Shown here: piece after piece, positions 40,383 to 49,799 of the stretch
How positions within the stretch are numbered: position 1 is the stretch's first letter
How the letters are laid out: every line of letters starts with the position of its first letter
DNA from: Caldilineaceae bacterium
GTDB lineage: Bacteria; Chloroflexota; Anaerolineae; Caldilineales; Caldilineaceae
Assembly: GCA_022821545.1 (NCBI GenBank)
Contig: JAJEDJ010000050.1
Coordinates: 1 to 64,000, forward strand
Length of the DNA: 64,000 bases
Reading direction: 5' to 3'
Notes under the pieces: model-generated
Seen by the model: the letters and a program-made list of their open reading frames with translations, nothing else
Databases searched by the model: none
What the model was told of the DNA's origin: nothing
Made by a program: the position numbers and the translations under genes

Positions 40383-41207
40383 CTATAAGCCGGTTACTGA
40401 TCGCGCCTCTTGCCCGGATGGCGTACTCCCATTCCTCGACGCGCTTGCACCGTTTTCAATCTTCTCATTTATCAGCGCCGCCATGTGAGCGGCGCCGTAG
40501 CCGTTGTCGATGTTTACCACGGCCATTCCCGAAGCGCAACCATTCAGCATGGCAAGGAGGGCGGCGATGCCGCCAAGGCTGGCGCCGTAGCCGACGCTGG
40601 TCGGAACCGCGATCACCGGCGCCTGGGTCAGACCCGCCACGACCGATGCGAGCGCGCCTTCCATGCCGGCGATAACGACGACCACGTTGGCCTCCTGCAG
40701 GACAGGGACATGGGCAAGCAGACGGTGGAGGCCGGCGACGCCGACGTCGGTGATCCTTCGGGGTTCGTGCCCCATCAGCCGCAGCGTCAGCGAAGCTTCT
40801 TCCAGCACCGGCAGATCGCTCGTCCCTGCGCAGACGACGACTACACCCTGCCGCAGCTGTTCAGCCGGTTCCCGGTCCAGCCAGATGCAGCGGGCCTGAT
40901 CGTTCCACGCCAGTTCGGACACAAGCCGCGCGGCCGCTCTGAACTGTGACTCCGTCGCCCGCGTTCCCAGTAGACGAGGCGAGCGGGCCGCCAGCCTCTC
41001 TGCGATCAGGGCAACCTGGTCCTCCGTCTTGCCCTCGCAGTAGATCACCTCGGGGAAGCCGGTGCGCAGGGAGCGGTGATGGTCCAACGTCGCCACGTCT
41101 TCGAGTGTCTCGAAGGGCAGTGACCGCAGGCGGGTCAGGGCGGCATCGACGGAAAGCGAACCACCAGCTACATCGGACAGGAGGGCAGCCAACACTGTTT
41201 CGTTCAT
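40383..41207 (-). CDS. larB: nickel-pincer cofactor biosynthesis protein LarB (NAMN carboxylase/hydrolase)
   Basis: A 274-residue LarB, related to PurE, that carboxylates nicotinic acid adenine dinucleotide and hydrolyses the phosphoanhydride. Visible are FPEVIYCEGKT in the N-terminal half, then VVVVCAGTSDLPVLEEA, the AIR-carboxylase-like GMEGALASVVAGL and VIAVPTSVGYGASLGGIAALLAML. First gene of the lar operon; a 138-bp gap to the next gene on its right should hold the promoter. The last 25 residues (ENGASASRNGSTPSG) are low-complexity. Together with larE and larC it makes the cofactor used by LarA-type racemases and epimerases. Confidence 0.93.
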   Translation of the reverse strand: MNETVLAALLSDVAGGSLSVDAALTRLRSLPFETLEDVATLDHHRSLRTGFPEVIYCEGKTEDQVALIAERLAARSPRLLGTRATESQFRAAARLVSELAWNDQARCIWLDREPAEQLRQGVVVVCAGTSDLPVLEEASLTLRLMGHEPRRITDVGVAGLHRLLAHVPVLQEANVVVVIAGMEGALASVVAGLTQAPVIAVPTSVGYGASLGGIAALLAMLNGCASGMAVVNIDNGYGAAHMAALINEKIENGASASRNGSTPSGQEARSVTGL

Positions 41208-41344
41208 CTGAGACGGTCAAGTAAACAGTTCTGCAGTACAAGCCGGTTGGAAAGTCACTGTACCTCGCGTCCTGAGAGCTGTAAATCTCGGCTTCCGAAG
41301 AGTTTGCGAGCGTTTTTCGTGCGGCGCCAGGCCATGCAAACGGA

Positions 41345-42361
41345 TCAGACCAGGGAACGGTGGAGGCTGGGACCAAAGTCGGCCTCGTAGAACGGGCTGA
41401 CCATGCGGCCCGGCGGGACCAGCTCATCGATGCGGCGGCGGTCCTCGTCGGTGACGGCAACGTCGAGTGCGCCGAGGTTGTCCACCAGGTGTTCCATCGT
41501 GCGGGGGCCAAGAATGGGACTGGTGACTCCCGGCTGATGAATACACCAGGCCAGCGCCAGTTGAGAGACCGTGCAGCCCTTTGCTTCGGCCAGGGGCAGC
41601 AGGCCCTCATTCACGTCATAGACGGTCTCGTTGAGACGGCGGAACCGGGGCGGCACATCCTCTGCTTTGGCGTATCGCGTCCCTTCCGGCGCCTCGCCCC
41701 CGCGCCTGTACTTGCCGGTCAGGAGGCCGCCGGCCAGCGGGCTCCAGGGGATCAGGCCGATGCCGTATGTAACGGCCATGGGGACCAGTTCCCGCTCGAT
41801 GCGGCGGTCCAGGATGTGATAGGGCGGCTGCTCGGAGACGAAGCGGTTCAGGCCCAGCTCCTTTGCGACCCACAGAGATTCCACGACCTGCCAGGCCGCG
41901 AAAGTGCTACTGCCAAGATAGCGGACCTTGCCGGCGCGCACCAGGTCGTCCAGGGCGCGCAAGGTCTCGTCGATTGCGGTATCGGGGCGGGGCCGGTGAA
42001 TTTGATAGATGTCGATGTAATCGGTCTGCAGCCGTCGGAGGCTGGCTTCACACTGTTCAACTATGTGGCGGCGACTGCTTCCGGCGGCGTTTGGATCGTC
42101 GTCGTCCATTCTGCCGTGGAATTTCGTGGCCAAAACAGTGCGGCTGCGGCTGCCGTTGCGCTTCAACGCCTCGCCCGTGATCTCCTCGCTGCGGCCGCGG
42201 CTGTAGACGTTGGCGGTATCCAGGAAGTTGAGGCCGGCGTCCAGCGCCCGGTCGACGATTGCGTACGAGTCTTCGGGAGGTGTGCGCTCGCCGAAGTTCC
42301 AACAGCCCAGGCAAAGGGGGCTGACCTTCATTCCAGTTCGCCCGAAATTTCGGTACTCCAT
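41345..42361 (-). CDS. aldo/keto reductase (AKR11/12-like)
   Basis: A 338-residue AKR. Conserved tetrad: LDTANVYSRGRSEEI (Asp and Tyr), LATKFHG (Lys) and IYQIHRP (His). The barrel opening YRNFGRTGMKVSPLCLGCWNFG and the SPLAGGLLTGKY segment are typical of AKRs close to the YajO/voltage-channel beta-subunit type. Preferred substrates are usually aldehydes or sugars, with NADPH. It stands on its own, with no close co-directional neighbour on the left (larB starts 138 bp away) and a divergent ATPase gene on the right. Confidence 0.9.
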   Translation of the reverse strand: MEYRNFGRTGMKVSPLCLGCWNFGERTPPEDSYAIVDRALDAGLNFLDTANVYSRGRSEEITGEALKRNGSRSRTVLATKFHGRMDDDDPNAAGSSRRHIVEQCEASLRRLQTDYIDIYQIHRPRPDTAIDETLRALDDLVRAGKVRYLGSSTFAAWQVVESLWVAKELGLNRFVSEQPPYHILDRRIERELVPMAVTYGIGLIPWSPLAGGLLTGKYRRGGEAPEGTRYAKAEDVPPRFRRLNETVYDVNEGLLPLAEAKGCTVSQLALAWCIHQPGVTSPILGPRTMEHLVDNLGALDVAVTDEDRRRIDELVPPGRMVSPFYEADFGPSLHRSLV

Positions 42362-42604
42362 ACGGCTCCTCGTTCAGAAGAAAGGACAGATTTCGAACTG
42401 TCCGGTCAGGTTGTGTGGCCTGACGCGATGTGCCCACAGTGTACAAGTGAATTGAAGCGATGTAAAATCTCACACGGATGCCGTGTTGCGCGTGCAGCCC
42501 TGGGCTGAACCGCGGGCGCGCCGGCCGGCGCGCGTTCCTGCAAGGGGTTGGCGCGGTCCATCGCAGACTCGTATGGGAACGATCTTTCAAGCACTTTGGG
42601 AACA

Positions 42605-44320
42605 ATGCCCGTTACAGCCACCGCAGAATCGTTGCGCCGGATTCTTGACCGCATAGACGGCCGGGGATACAAGTCGTATCGGGATATCGCCGGCGTCTAC
42701 CGTTTCACCGAATTCACTCTCGCGATCGATTGGGTGCAGCCTGACCCATTCGCGGCGCCAAGCCGTCTGCGGGCGTTGATTCCGCCCGAGGTCGCCCAGC
42801 TTTCCGGGCGGCTTTATGCGAATGACAGCCGGTCCGTAGGCGTGAGCTGCTTTCTTGCCAGGGCCTTTGCGGAGCGGACACGTGAGCGGTCGGCTCGCCG
42901 CGGTAGCGGCAAAAGCGGGGAAATCCGGATCGAGGCGCCGGGCCAGCAGGCGCTGGCGAACACTGCCGTACAGATTTGCGGCGACGGAGCCGTCGAGGCC
43001 CGTTTTTCGTTGGGATTGCCGGCGCAGGGGAGACGTGTGCTGGGCCGGCAGGCTTGTCGGATGCTCCTGGAAGACCTGCCGCGAGTGGTCGCCGACAGCC
43101 TCTTTGCGCGCAGCCATACGGCGGAAGAGCTGTGGCGCCACGCGGCCGTAAACGAGGACGCCGACGCGTTGCGGGCCATGTTGGCGGAGCGCGGTCTGAT
43201 CGCCTTTGTCGCGGACGGCTCGATTCTCCCCCGGTCCAGCGGAGTCGACGATCGCCCAATGCGGGGCGAGTCGGTCATCCCTTTCAGCTCACCGGAAAGC
43301 TTGAGAGTTTCGTTTTCCCTGCCCAATACGGGAACCGTGACCGGCATGGGCGTTCCGGCGGGCGTGACACTCATTGTGGGGGGCGGCTATCACGGAAAGT
43401 CGACGCTGTTGCGGGCAATCGAACGCGGCGTCTACAATCACCTGCCCGGCGACGGGCGCGAGCTCGTAATCAGTGCGGCGGACCTGGTCAAGATACGAGC
43501 GGAAGACGGGCGCGCCGTCAGCGGCGTCGACATTTCGGGATTCATTGGGGACTTGCCGCCGGGAATGTCTACACGCCGTTTTTCCAGCGCCAACGCCAGC
43601 GGCTCTACAAGCCAGGCAGCGGCGATCGTTGAGGCGATGGAGTCGGGGGCCAGCGGACTCCTCATTGATGAAGACACGGCGGCCACGAATTTCCTCATCC
43701 GGGATGCAAGGATGCAGATTCTGGTGCCCAAGGAAAAGGAGCCGATTACGCCATACATCGACCGCGTGCGAGCGATGTACGAGCAGTATGGCGTCAGCAC
43801 GGTGCTGGTCGTTGGTGGAAGCGGTGATTATCTGGATGTAGCCGACACGGTTATCGCGATGGAGACGTTTCGCCCGCACGATGTAACGTCGCGTGCAAGT
43901 GCCGTCGCGGCGGCTCACCCTACCGGCCGCGTTTCTGAGGAAGACGGTCCGTTCGATGTCAATCTCCAGCGCCGGCCCCGGACCGGAAGCGTCGATCCAA
44001 GGAAAGGCCGGAGAGAATCAAGTATCAGGACCAGAGACATTCAGACGGTCCAGTTTGGCACGGAAACGCTTGATCTGACGGCAGTGGAACAGATTGTGCA
44101 TAGAACCCAGACGCGTGCCATCGGCGCGGCGCTCGACTACGCCCGGCGCCGCCTCATCGACGGGCGGCGGTCCCTGTCCGAAATACTGGACCGTGTGATG
44201 GCCGATATTGAAGAAGAAGGGTTGGACGTGCTGGACGGCCGCCGCACAGGGGAGTTCGCCCTGTTTCGACGCCACGAGCTGGCCGCGGCCTTCAACCGTC
44301 TGCGCTCATTAAGAACGTAA
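42605..44320 (+). CDS. predicted ABC-class ATPase (PF09818-like)
   Basis: A 571-residue soluble ATPase of the ABC_ATPase family (COG3044-like). Walker A is VGGGYHGKSTLLRAIERGVY, with GGYHGKS characteristic of this family. LLIDEDTAATNF carries the Walker B Asp and Glu, and SANASGSTSQAAAI is the signature-like segment. The N-terminus (LRRILDRIDGRGYKSYRDIAG) is the conserved family opening. Cellular role is not known; the family has been guessed to work on nucleic acids. It is followed 12 bp later by a DinB-domain gene, probably in one operon. ATG at 42605 is preferred to the TTG at 42548. Confidence 0.9.
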   Translation: MPVTATAESLRRILDRIDGRGYKSYRDIAGVYRFTEFTLAIDWVQPDPFAAPSRLRALIPPEVAQLSGRLYANDSRSVGVSCFLARAFAERTRERSARRGSGKSGEIRIEAPGQQALANTAVQICGDGAVEARFSLGLPAQGRRVLGRQACRMLLEDLPRVVADSLFARSHTAEELWRHAAVNEDADALRAMLAERGLIAFVADGSILPRSSGVDDRPMRGESVIPFSSPESLRVSFSLPNTGTVTGMGVPAGVTLIVGGGYHGKSTLLRAIERGVYNHLPGDGRELVISAADLVKIRAEDGRAVSGVDISGFIGDLPPGMSTRRFSSANASGSTSQAAAIVEAMESGASGLLIDEDTAATNFLIRDARMQILVPKEKEPITPYIDRVRAMYEQYGVSTVLVVGGSGDYLDVADTVIAMETFRPHDVTSRASAVAAAHPTGRVSEEDGPFDVNLQRRPRTGSVDPRKGRRESSIRTRDIQTVQFGTETLDLTAVEQIVHRTQTRAIGAALDYARRRLIDGRRSLSEILDRVMADIEEEGLDVLDGRRTGEFALFRRHELAAAFNRLRSLRT

Positions 44321-44332
44321 GGAAAGTCTACC

Positions 44333-45370
44333 ATGACGCAAGATCATCCCGCTCCGGCCCGCGCGTTGGGGGCCGAGTACGCTGAAAGACTGCGCAGAAG
44401 CTATCTCAATTTTCGATGGCCCCTGTTCCTGCTCGAACCTGACGAGCAGACGCTGCCCTGCCTGGAAAACGGATGGACGCCGATCGCGGCCGCAGCCCAC
44501 GTCGCCTATTGGGACAACTACCAGCTGCGGCGCATGCAGGCGGCGCTCGATTCCCAGGGGATGTTGCCGGTCCCTGTGTCGGTGGAGACAAATGACGAGA
44601 GGGCCGCGAGTGAAAACCGAAGCTGGGAAACGGTATTGGAGGAGGCCGACGCGGCGCGGCAGGAGCTGATCACCTTTGCGCTGTCGCTCGCCGATGAGCA
44701 GATCGAAGCCGAGTACGTTTACCGCGGCGAACGCAGCCGGATCGTGAAGCTGCTGCTGGAACATATGCCCAAACATGTGGCCGAGCATGCCGTCGACGTG
44801 CATCGCTACTGCTTCTCGATTGACCGCTGGGGCCGCGAACGCCTGCTCGGCTTTTACCGGCGCCATTTCAATAGCCTGTTGGACGCTATCACCGGCCTCA
44901 CGGAAGAGAGTTGCAATACCGTACCCGTCAGCGGCAACTGGGCCGTGCGCGACCTCCTCGCCCACATTCTTGCATGGGACGAGTATGTCCTGGAGCTTGT
45001 CAAGCGCTGGCCCGACATCTCTTTGCCCGAGAGCGGCTCCTCGGAAATGGAAAGCGGAAGGGCCGACGATCTGTCGCATTGGGCCAGCGGCGATGTTGAT
45101 ACGGTCAACGCCCGGCTGCATGGGGCACGCGCCGGATTGTCGATGATTGAAGTGTTGGACGGGCTGGCTACCTGCCACCGGCGAATCGTCAGCCGCTGCC
45201 GGCGGCTGAGCGACGAAGAGATGCGAACGGAGGTGGAGTACGATAAGGGCGAGAAGGGCAACGTCGTAAACCTGCTGGTTTCGACGTCGGCACATACGGC
45301 AGACCACGCAGCGGAGATCTATGCGGCCCGCGCGGATGGACGGCTGGTCCCTCTGGAGCTGCGGTCCTAG
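44333..45370 (+). CDS. protein with two tandem DinB/MDMPI-like domains
   Basis: A 345-residue protein with two four-helix DinB-superfamily repeats. The first (about residues 40-165) has GWTPIAAAAHVAYWDNYQLR and ends EHAVDVHRY. The second (about 180-335) has NWAVRDLLAHILAWDEYVLE and ends HTADHAAEIYAA. The His residues in each could bind a divalent metal, as in thiol-dependent transferases (bacillithiol or mycothiol type) and stress proteins. Ribosome-binding site AAGGAAAG precedes the ATG. It is co-transcribed with the ATPase upstream and overlaps the end of the convergent phosphatase by 4 bp. Specific activity unknown. Confidence 0.85.
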   Translation: MTQDHPAPARALGAEYAERLRRSYLNFRWPLFLLEPDEQTLPCLENGWTPIAAAAHVAYWDNYQLRRMQAALDSQGMLPVPVSVETNDERAASENRSWETVLEEADAARQELITFALSLADEQIEAEYVYRGERSRIVKLLLEHMPKHVAEHAVDVHRYCFSIDRWGRERLLGFYRRHFNSLLDAITGLTEESCNTVPVSGNWAVRDLLAHILAWDEYVLELVKRWPDISLPESGSSEMESGRADDLSHWASGDVDTVNARLHGARAGLSMIEVLDGLATCHRRIVSRCRRLSDEEMRTEVEYDKGEKGNVVNLLVSTSAHTADHAAEIYAARADGRLVPLELRS

Positions 45371-46011
45371 CCGGAGTGGGCGTAGCGCTTGCTGGACGCC
45401 TGGTTGCTCAGGTGGGAGGTCTCGGAGAGCTGCACAACTTCCCAGCCGGCGTCATTGCGCTGCAAGGTGAATATACAGCACAACGGCACTGAAATGCGGT
45501 CTTTGAGGCCGGTCAAACCGCGGACGATGCCGACGACCGGGGCGCCGTGGGTAACCATGAGCAGGTTCTTTTCGGGAAAACGGTCGGTCAGCGCCTGGGC
45601 TGCGGCCGCGGCCCGTTCGTGGCCCTCTTCCGAAGACTCCGGGTAGGAAAGCTCTTTGAGCGCTGTGTAATCTTCGTCGATGCGGGGAAAACGCTGCTTG
45701 CGTTCGACTTCCGGGAGGAGCGCCGGCGTGCTTTCAACGTTGGGCAGGATTTCGCCGAGACCCGGTTCCAGGCAGACCGGCAGGTTGAGTGCATCGGCGA
45801 TATGAGATGCGGTCTGGATTGTACGCAAAAAAGGTGATGCGAAGACGCGGTGGACCTGCTCGCTCTGCAGGCTGAGGCCGACTTCCCTGGCCTGTGTCTC
45901 ACCGTCCGCGCTCAGGGCAGGATCGAAGGGGCGCTGCGCGGTCCTGGACCAGCCGGGATTCTGAAAATCCTCCCGATTGCCGTGCCTGACGATCCATATC
46001 CTCTGGCTCAC
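45367..46011 (-). CDS. histidine phosphatase (phosphoglycerate-mutase superfamily)
   Basis: A 214-residue enzyme with the phospho-accepting RHG motif (IWIVRHGN) near residues 7-10, the SPFLRTIQTA segment and the later MVTHGAPVVG His. It should remove phosphate from a small molecule or protein. GTG at 46011 is preferred with AGGAGCCGATCA before it; 29 upstream residues in frame are unlike the family. The converging stop codons with the DinB gene overlap by 4 bp. The insertion PALLPEVERKQRF and the substrate cannot be interpreted by eye. Confidence 0.85.
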   Translation of the reverse strand: MSQRIWIVRHGNREDFQNPGWSRTAQRPFDPALSADGETQAREVGLSLQSEQVHRVFASPFLRTIQTASHIADALNLPVCLEPGLGEILPNVESTPALLPEVERKQRFPRIDEDYTALKELSYPESSEEGHERAAAAAQALTDRFPEKNLLMVTHGAPVVGIVRGLTGLKDRISVPLCCIFTLQRNDAGWEVVQLSETSHLSNQASSKRYAHSG

Positions 46012-46196
46012 TGATCGGCTCCTCTTTTGACCTTGAATCCGCCGCCTGCCGTGGTCGTTGGCCCGCCCTTCGGAAGAGGCTGACTCCCTCCAGTTCACGG
46101 CTGAGAGCGCCTTTGCGGCGCGGCCGCGCTAGTGTATCACAGCAGCTTCTCGGAGGACGAAAACCATGGCGGCAGGTCAGCCGGAGGCAGACGGAG

Positions 46197-46616
46197 ATGG
46201 CATACACGTTTACTGACCACTACCGTGCAGCGCGGCTGTGTCTGCGGGTTGACGCTATCCTGATCGGCCTGGGATTGGGACTGTTGCTGCTGGCATATCC
46301 ACGCGACCTCTTCGCGGAGGCCGGGATCACGCTCGGGTCCGCGTGGACTGCTCGCGTTGGGGGAGGCGCCCTGATTGGATTGGGGATTGGACTGTTATCG
46401 GCTTCGATGGAAACGGACCTGCATCCGGCCTGGTTGCTGTCCGCCATTGCCTGCAACAGCGCGATCTCTATCAGTCTGCTGATCGCCTACATTGAAGGAG
46501 AGATAGCGGCCCTGCATCCGATCGGCGCGGGCGTCCTGGTGATTGTCTTCGTAGTTTGCATTCTCACCGTCGCGTTGTCTGCCCCGCACGTTCGAACAAG
46601 GGCAAGCCAGCAATAG
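46197..46616 (+). CDS. small membrane protein, four transmembrane segments
   Basis: A 139-residue protein with four hydrophobic segments at about residues 20-38 (AILIGLGLGLLLLAYP), 50-68 (ARVGGGALIGLGIGLL), 77-97 (PAWLLSAIACNSAISISLLI) and 105-130 (GAGVLVIVFVVCILTVALS). Start at ATG 46197 gives MAYTFTDHYRAARLCLRVD. Two-fold symmetric small membrane proteins like this are common and of unknown role. It lies between the histidine phosphatase (divergent) and the phosphoribosyltransferase. The next 288 bp hold no gene that I can support. Confidence 0.75.
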   Translation: MAYTFTDHYRAARLCLRVDAILIGLGLGLLLLAYPRDLFAEAGITLGSAWTARVGGGALIGLGIGLLSASMETDLHPAWLLSAIACNSAISISLLIAYIEGEIAALHPIGAGVLVIVFVVCILTVALSAPHVRTRASQQ

Positions 46617-46767
46617 AGCGCTTCCAGATCGGGGACCTGCCTCAAACGCCTGCCCGGAGGAAACCGGACGGACTGGGCGTTGGGTCGGCCCGCTTCCTGC
46701 CTAATCTCTTTCCCCGCTTGACCGTGCCCTCCCCAAAATCCGGGATGCGTCCTTACCGACTGAATTC

Positions 46768-46796
46768 TTGGAACATGCTGAGATCAGTGTTAGGAT
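46768..46796 (+). promoter_or_regulatory. candidate promoter of the phosphoribosyltransferase-prfA-prmC group
   Basis: TTGGAA (46768-46773), 17-bp spacer, TAGGAT (46791-46796). Four of six matches in each box; the spacing is ideal. Transcript would run into the gene starting at 46905. Confidence 0.35.
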
Positions 46797-46904
46797 GTAC
46801 CGTCTTATTTGTTTCTGACAGGACTGTCCAGTACGGCGGTGCAAGGGCCGGATCTTACGCCGCAGTTTCAGACGCAGGAACTTCCGCCCGCAGGAGCCGG
46901 TTCT

Positions 46905-47456
46905 ATGAGTTACGATGGACGAACTTATCGAGTTACGGTCGGAGAATGCGAACGCGAACTGCCCATCTTTGAAGTCGCGCCCGGCGTAAAGATTGCCATC
47001 TTTAACATGCTGGGCGATACAGAAGTTGTCGAGACCGCTGCCCGGATGCTGTCTCGGCAGGCGCCGGCGACGGCGGAAGTGATTCTGGCGCCGGAAGTAA
47101 AGGCCGTTCCCCTCGGACACGCACTGTCGGCGGCGACCGGACTCCCACTTGTGGTCGTGCGAAAGTCGCGCAAGCCCTACATGGTCGACTGCCTTGAGAC
47201 GGAAGTGGTGAGCATTACGACGGGGGAGCCGCAGACTCTCTACGTTGACGGCAAAGACTTGGCGCTGATCAAAGGGAAGCAGGCGCTCCTGGTGGACGAC
47301 GTCATCAGTACAGGAAGTACCCTGAACGGGCTGCGCTCACTGGTAAAGAATGGTGGAGGCCGGGTTGCGGGTGAGATGGCAGTCTTTACCGAGGGGGATC
47401 CCGGTCCCTGGGAGCAGATAACGGCCCTGGGAAACCTGCCGATTTTCACCGACTGA
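46905..47456 (+). CDS. phosphoribosyltransferase, adenine-phosphoribosyltransferase-like
   Basis: A 183-residue type I PRTase. The PRPP-binding loop is [18 protein letters not shown], and [21 protein letters not shown] gives the first loop. [15 protein letters not shown] is close to Apt and XPRT-type enzymes. It transfers a phosphoribosyl group to a purine base (salvage). ATG at 46905 follows AGGAGCC at good distance; the frame upstream has no family match. It is followed after 42 bp by prfA. Whether adenine or xanthine is the base cannot be told by eye. Confidence 0.87.
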   Translation: MSYDGRTYRVTVGECERELPIFEVAPGVKIAIFNMLGDTEVVETAARMLSRQAPATAEVILAPEVKAVPLGHALSAATGLPLVVVRKSRKPYMVDCLETEVVSITTGEPQTLYVDGKDLALIKGKQALLVDDVISTGSTLNGLRSLVKNGGGRVAGEMAVFTEGDPGPWEQITALGNLPIFTD

Positions 47457-47498
47457 ACCTGGCCGGTCGGACGCTGGAATCAGACCGAACGCAGAACT

Positions 47499-48581
47499 AT
47501 GATCCTGACTGAACAGCTGTCGAGAGTTGAGGAGCGCTACGAGGAGCTGGATCGCCTGATGGCCGATCCCGATGTGGTGGCAGACTACGCGCGCGTGCTG
47601 GAGCTGGCGCAGGAAAGGAGCGGTCTGGAGGAACTGGTCGCCGCATTTCGACGTTACCAGGAACTGCAAGGACAGTTATCGGATAGCAGGGAGCTACTGG
47701 CCGAAAGTGACGATCCGGAGATCGTTGAGCTGGCCGAACTGGAGATTGCTGAGCTTGAGGACCAGGTAGCGGGGCTTGAGGACCAACTGCGACGTATGCT
47801 CCTGCCGAAAGACAGGAATGATGAAAAGAATGTCATCGTCGAGATTCGGGCCGGCGCCGGAGGGGATGAGGCCGGGATTTTCGCGGCGGACCTCTTACGC
47901 ATGTACACTCGCTGGGCCGACGATCACAAATTCAAGTCCGAGCTGATGAGCGTTAGCGAGACCGGCGTGGGCGGGATCAAGGAGGCGATACTTGAAGTTC
48001 GGGGCAAGGGCGCTTACAGCCGGATGAAGTACGAATCGGGCGTTCACCGGGTGCAACGTGTGCCGACCACCGAAAGCCAGGGGAGGATCCATACCAGTAC
48101 GGCCACTGTCGCTGTACTGCCCGAGGCCGAAGACGTGGAGATTGAGATCGCGCCCAATGAGATGAAGGTTGACGTGTTTCGCAGCAGCGGCCCCGGCGGG
48201 CAGAGTGTCAATACGACCGATTCAGCCGTGCGGCTTACCCATCTTCCGACAGGCATTGTGATCAGCTGCCAGGACGAAAAGAGCCAGCTTCAGAACAGGC
48301 TGAAAGCGGTTCGTATCCTGAAGACCAAGCTCTACGATGTCGAGATGCAAAAACAGTTGGAAGATATGGGCGCGGCCAGACGCAGCCAGGTCGGCTCGGG
48401 CGACCGCAGCGAAAAGATTCGGACATACAACTTTCCACAAGGCCGTGTTACCGATCACAGGATCAACAAGACGCTCTTTCAGCTGGAACAGGTGTTGAAC
48501 GGCGAACTAGACGAGTTTATCGAGGATTTGGCGGCATTTGAACAGGCGCAACAGTTGCAAGCCATGGGCGAAGAAGAGTAA
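47499..48581 (+). CDS. prfA: peptide chain release factor 1
   Basis: A 360-residue class I release factor for UAA and UAG. The GGQ motif is [18 protein letters not shown], and the codon-recognition P-x-T region lies in [13 protein letters not shown]. The second half of the protein has [20 protein letters not shown], which together with a RF1-type anticodon loop distinguishes it from RF2. Length is normal. It is followed after 3 bp by prmC, the methyltransferase that modifies its GGQ glutamine, the usual prfA-prmC pairing. Confidence 0.96.
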   Translation: MILTEQLSRVEERYEELDRLMADPDVVADYARVLELAQERSGLEELVAAFRRYQELQGQLSDSRELLAESDDPEIVELAELEIAELEDQVAGLEDQLRRMLLPKDRNDEKNVIVEIRAGAGGDEAGIFAADLLRMYTRWADDHKFKSELMSVSETGVGGIKEAILEVRGKGAYSRMKYESGVHRVQRVPTTESQGRIHTSTATVAVLPEAEDVEIEIAPNEMKVDVFRSSGPGGQSVNTTDSAVRLTHLPTGIVISCQDEKSQLQNRLKAVRILKTKLYDVEMQKQLEDMGAARRSQVGSGDRSEKIRTYNFPQGRVTDHRINKTLFQLEQVLNGELDEFIEDLAAFEQAQQLQAMGEEE

Positions 48582-48584
48582 CGC

Positions 48585-49643
48585 ATGTATGAACCCAGAG
48601 TGAATCCCCCGCAAAGGGACCGATGGGCTCTCTACCTGGCCCCAGACCGTGCGGACGGCCGGAATGACGCCGTCTTGCGTCGGCGCGACCGTGACGGTGG
48701 GCAGGAAGATCGGCAAGGCGGAGCAGGGAACGGCCCAACTCTTGAGGACAGTCCGCACGAGGACCCTTTCAACTGGAGTCTGACCACGGGAACCACTGTT
48801 GGGCGCGCCTTGATTTCGGCTGCGCAGCGATTGGGTGAAACGAGCGGCGAGACGGCGCGACTGGACTCGCAGGTGCTGCTGGCCCATGTACTGAAACAGA
48901 ATCGCAGCTGGCTGTTCGCCCACCACGAGCATGAACTCAGCGAAGGGGACTGTCGCCGTTACGCAGATCTCATAACCCGGCGCCGGCGGCGGGAACCTGT
49001 GGCCTATCTGTTGGGTCGCCAGGCGTTTTACGGACTGGAATTTGGCGTGGACCGGCGCGTTCTGATTCCGCGGCCGGAAACGGAGCTGTTGGTCGATCTT
49101 GTGCTGGCGCAGGTCAGCGACAGGGCGGGCAGGCAGGTGGTTGTTGCCGACGTCGGCACGGGCAGCGGGGCGATTGCAATCACCGTCGCGATGCACGCGC
49201 CGGAGGCGAAGGTCTACGGTATCGACATCAGTCGCGATGCGCTTGACGTGGCGGAAGAAAACAAGAGGCGGCTCACACCGGATGGTGGACCCAAGTTTCT
49301 GGAAGGCGATCTCTTGAGCCCGCTTCCTGAACCGGCAGATGTAATCGTTGCGAATCTTCCTTACATCGCCGACGAGGAGTATTCCGGCCTGCAGTCGGAC
49401 GTGCGAGACTACGAGCCGCGTGTGGCATTGAAGGCCGGGGCCGAGGGGCTGGACCTGATCGAGCGGCTTTTGCAGCAGTTACCCAACAGGGTGCAGGCAC
49501 GCGGCGCCGTGCTGTTGGAGATCTCCCCCAGGCAAGGGGAAATGGTGCAAAGGATGGCGCAAGAGCTCCGCCCCAAGCCTTCCTACGTCGGGCTTCGCCG
49601 GGATTACAGCGGGCAGGTGAGGATGATAACGCTGGAGTATTGA
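48585..49643 (+). CDS. prmC: release-factor glutamine N5-methyltransferase
   Basis: A 352-residue PrmC. Residues about 70-140 form the N-terminal helical domain (LISAAQRLGETSGETARLDS, LLAHVLKQNRSWLF). ADVGTGSGAIAITVA is SAM motif I and VYGIDISRDAL the acidic motif. The substrate-binding motif is NLPY here (VIVANLPYIADEEY), where many PrmC proteins have NPPY. The N-terminus carries about 65 extra residues rich in Arg, Asp and Gly. No ATG or GTG gives a shorter start in frame, so the extension is probably real. It sits 3 bp after prfA. Confidence 0.92.
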   Translation: MYEPRVNPPQRDRWALYLAPDRADGRNDAVLRRRDRDGGQEDRQGGAGNGPTLEDSPHEDPFNWSLTTGTTVGRALISAAQRLGETSGETARLDSQVLLAHVLKQNRSWLFAHHEHELSEGDCRRYADLITRRRRREPVAYLLGRQAFYGLEFGVDRRVLIPRPETELLVDLVLAQVSDRAGRQVVVADVGTGSGAIAITVAMHAPEAKVYGIDISRDALDVAEENKRRLTPDGGPKFLEGDLLSPLPEPADVIVANLPYIADEEYSGLQSDVRDYEPRVALKAGAEGLDLIERLLQQLPNRVQARGAVLLEISPRQGEMVQRMAQELRPKPSYVGLRRDYSGQVRMITLEY

Positions 49644-49799
49644 GAGCCGTGAGCCGCCTTTCCCGGACGGATGAAGCCGGGTTGTCCTGGAGGCCGTCCC
49701 TGTCCTCCGCATACTGGAAACTCCTCCTGAGAGTCCCCGACCGGCAAGACTGAACTGACAGCTCCTGCCGGACCTCCATCCGAGGTTGAAAAAAGAAAG

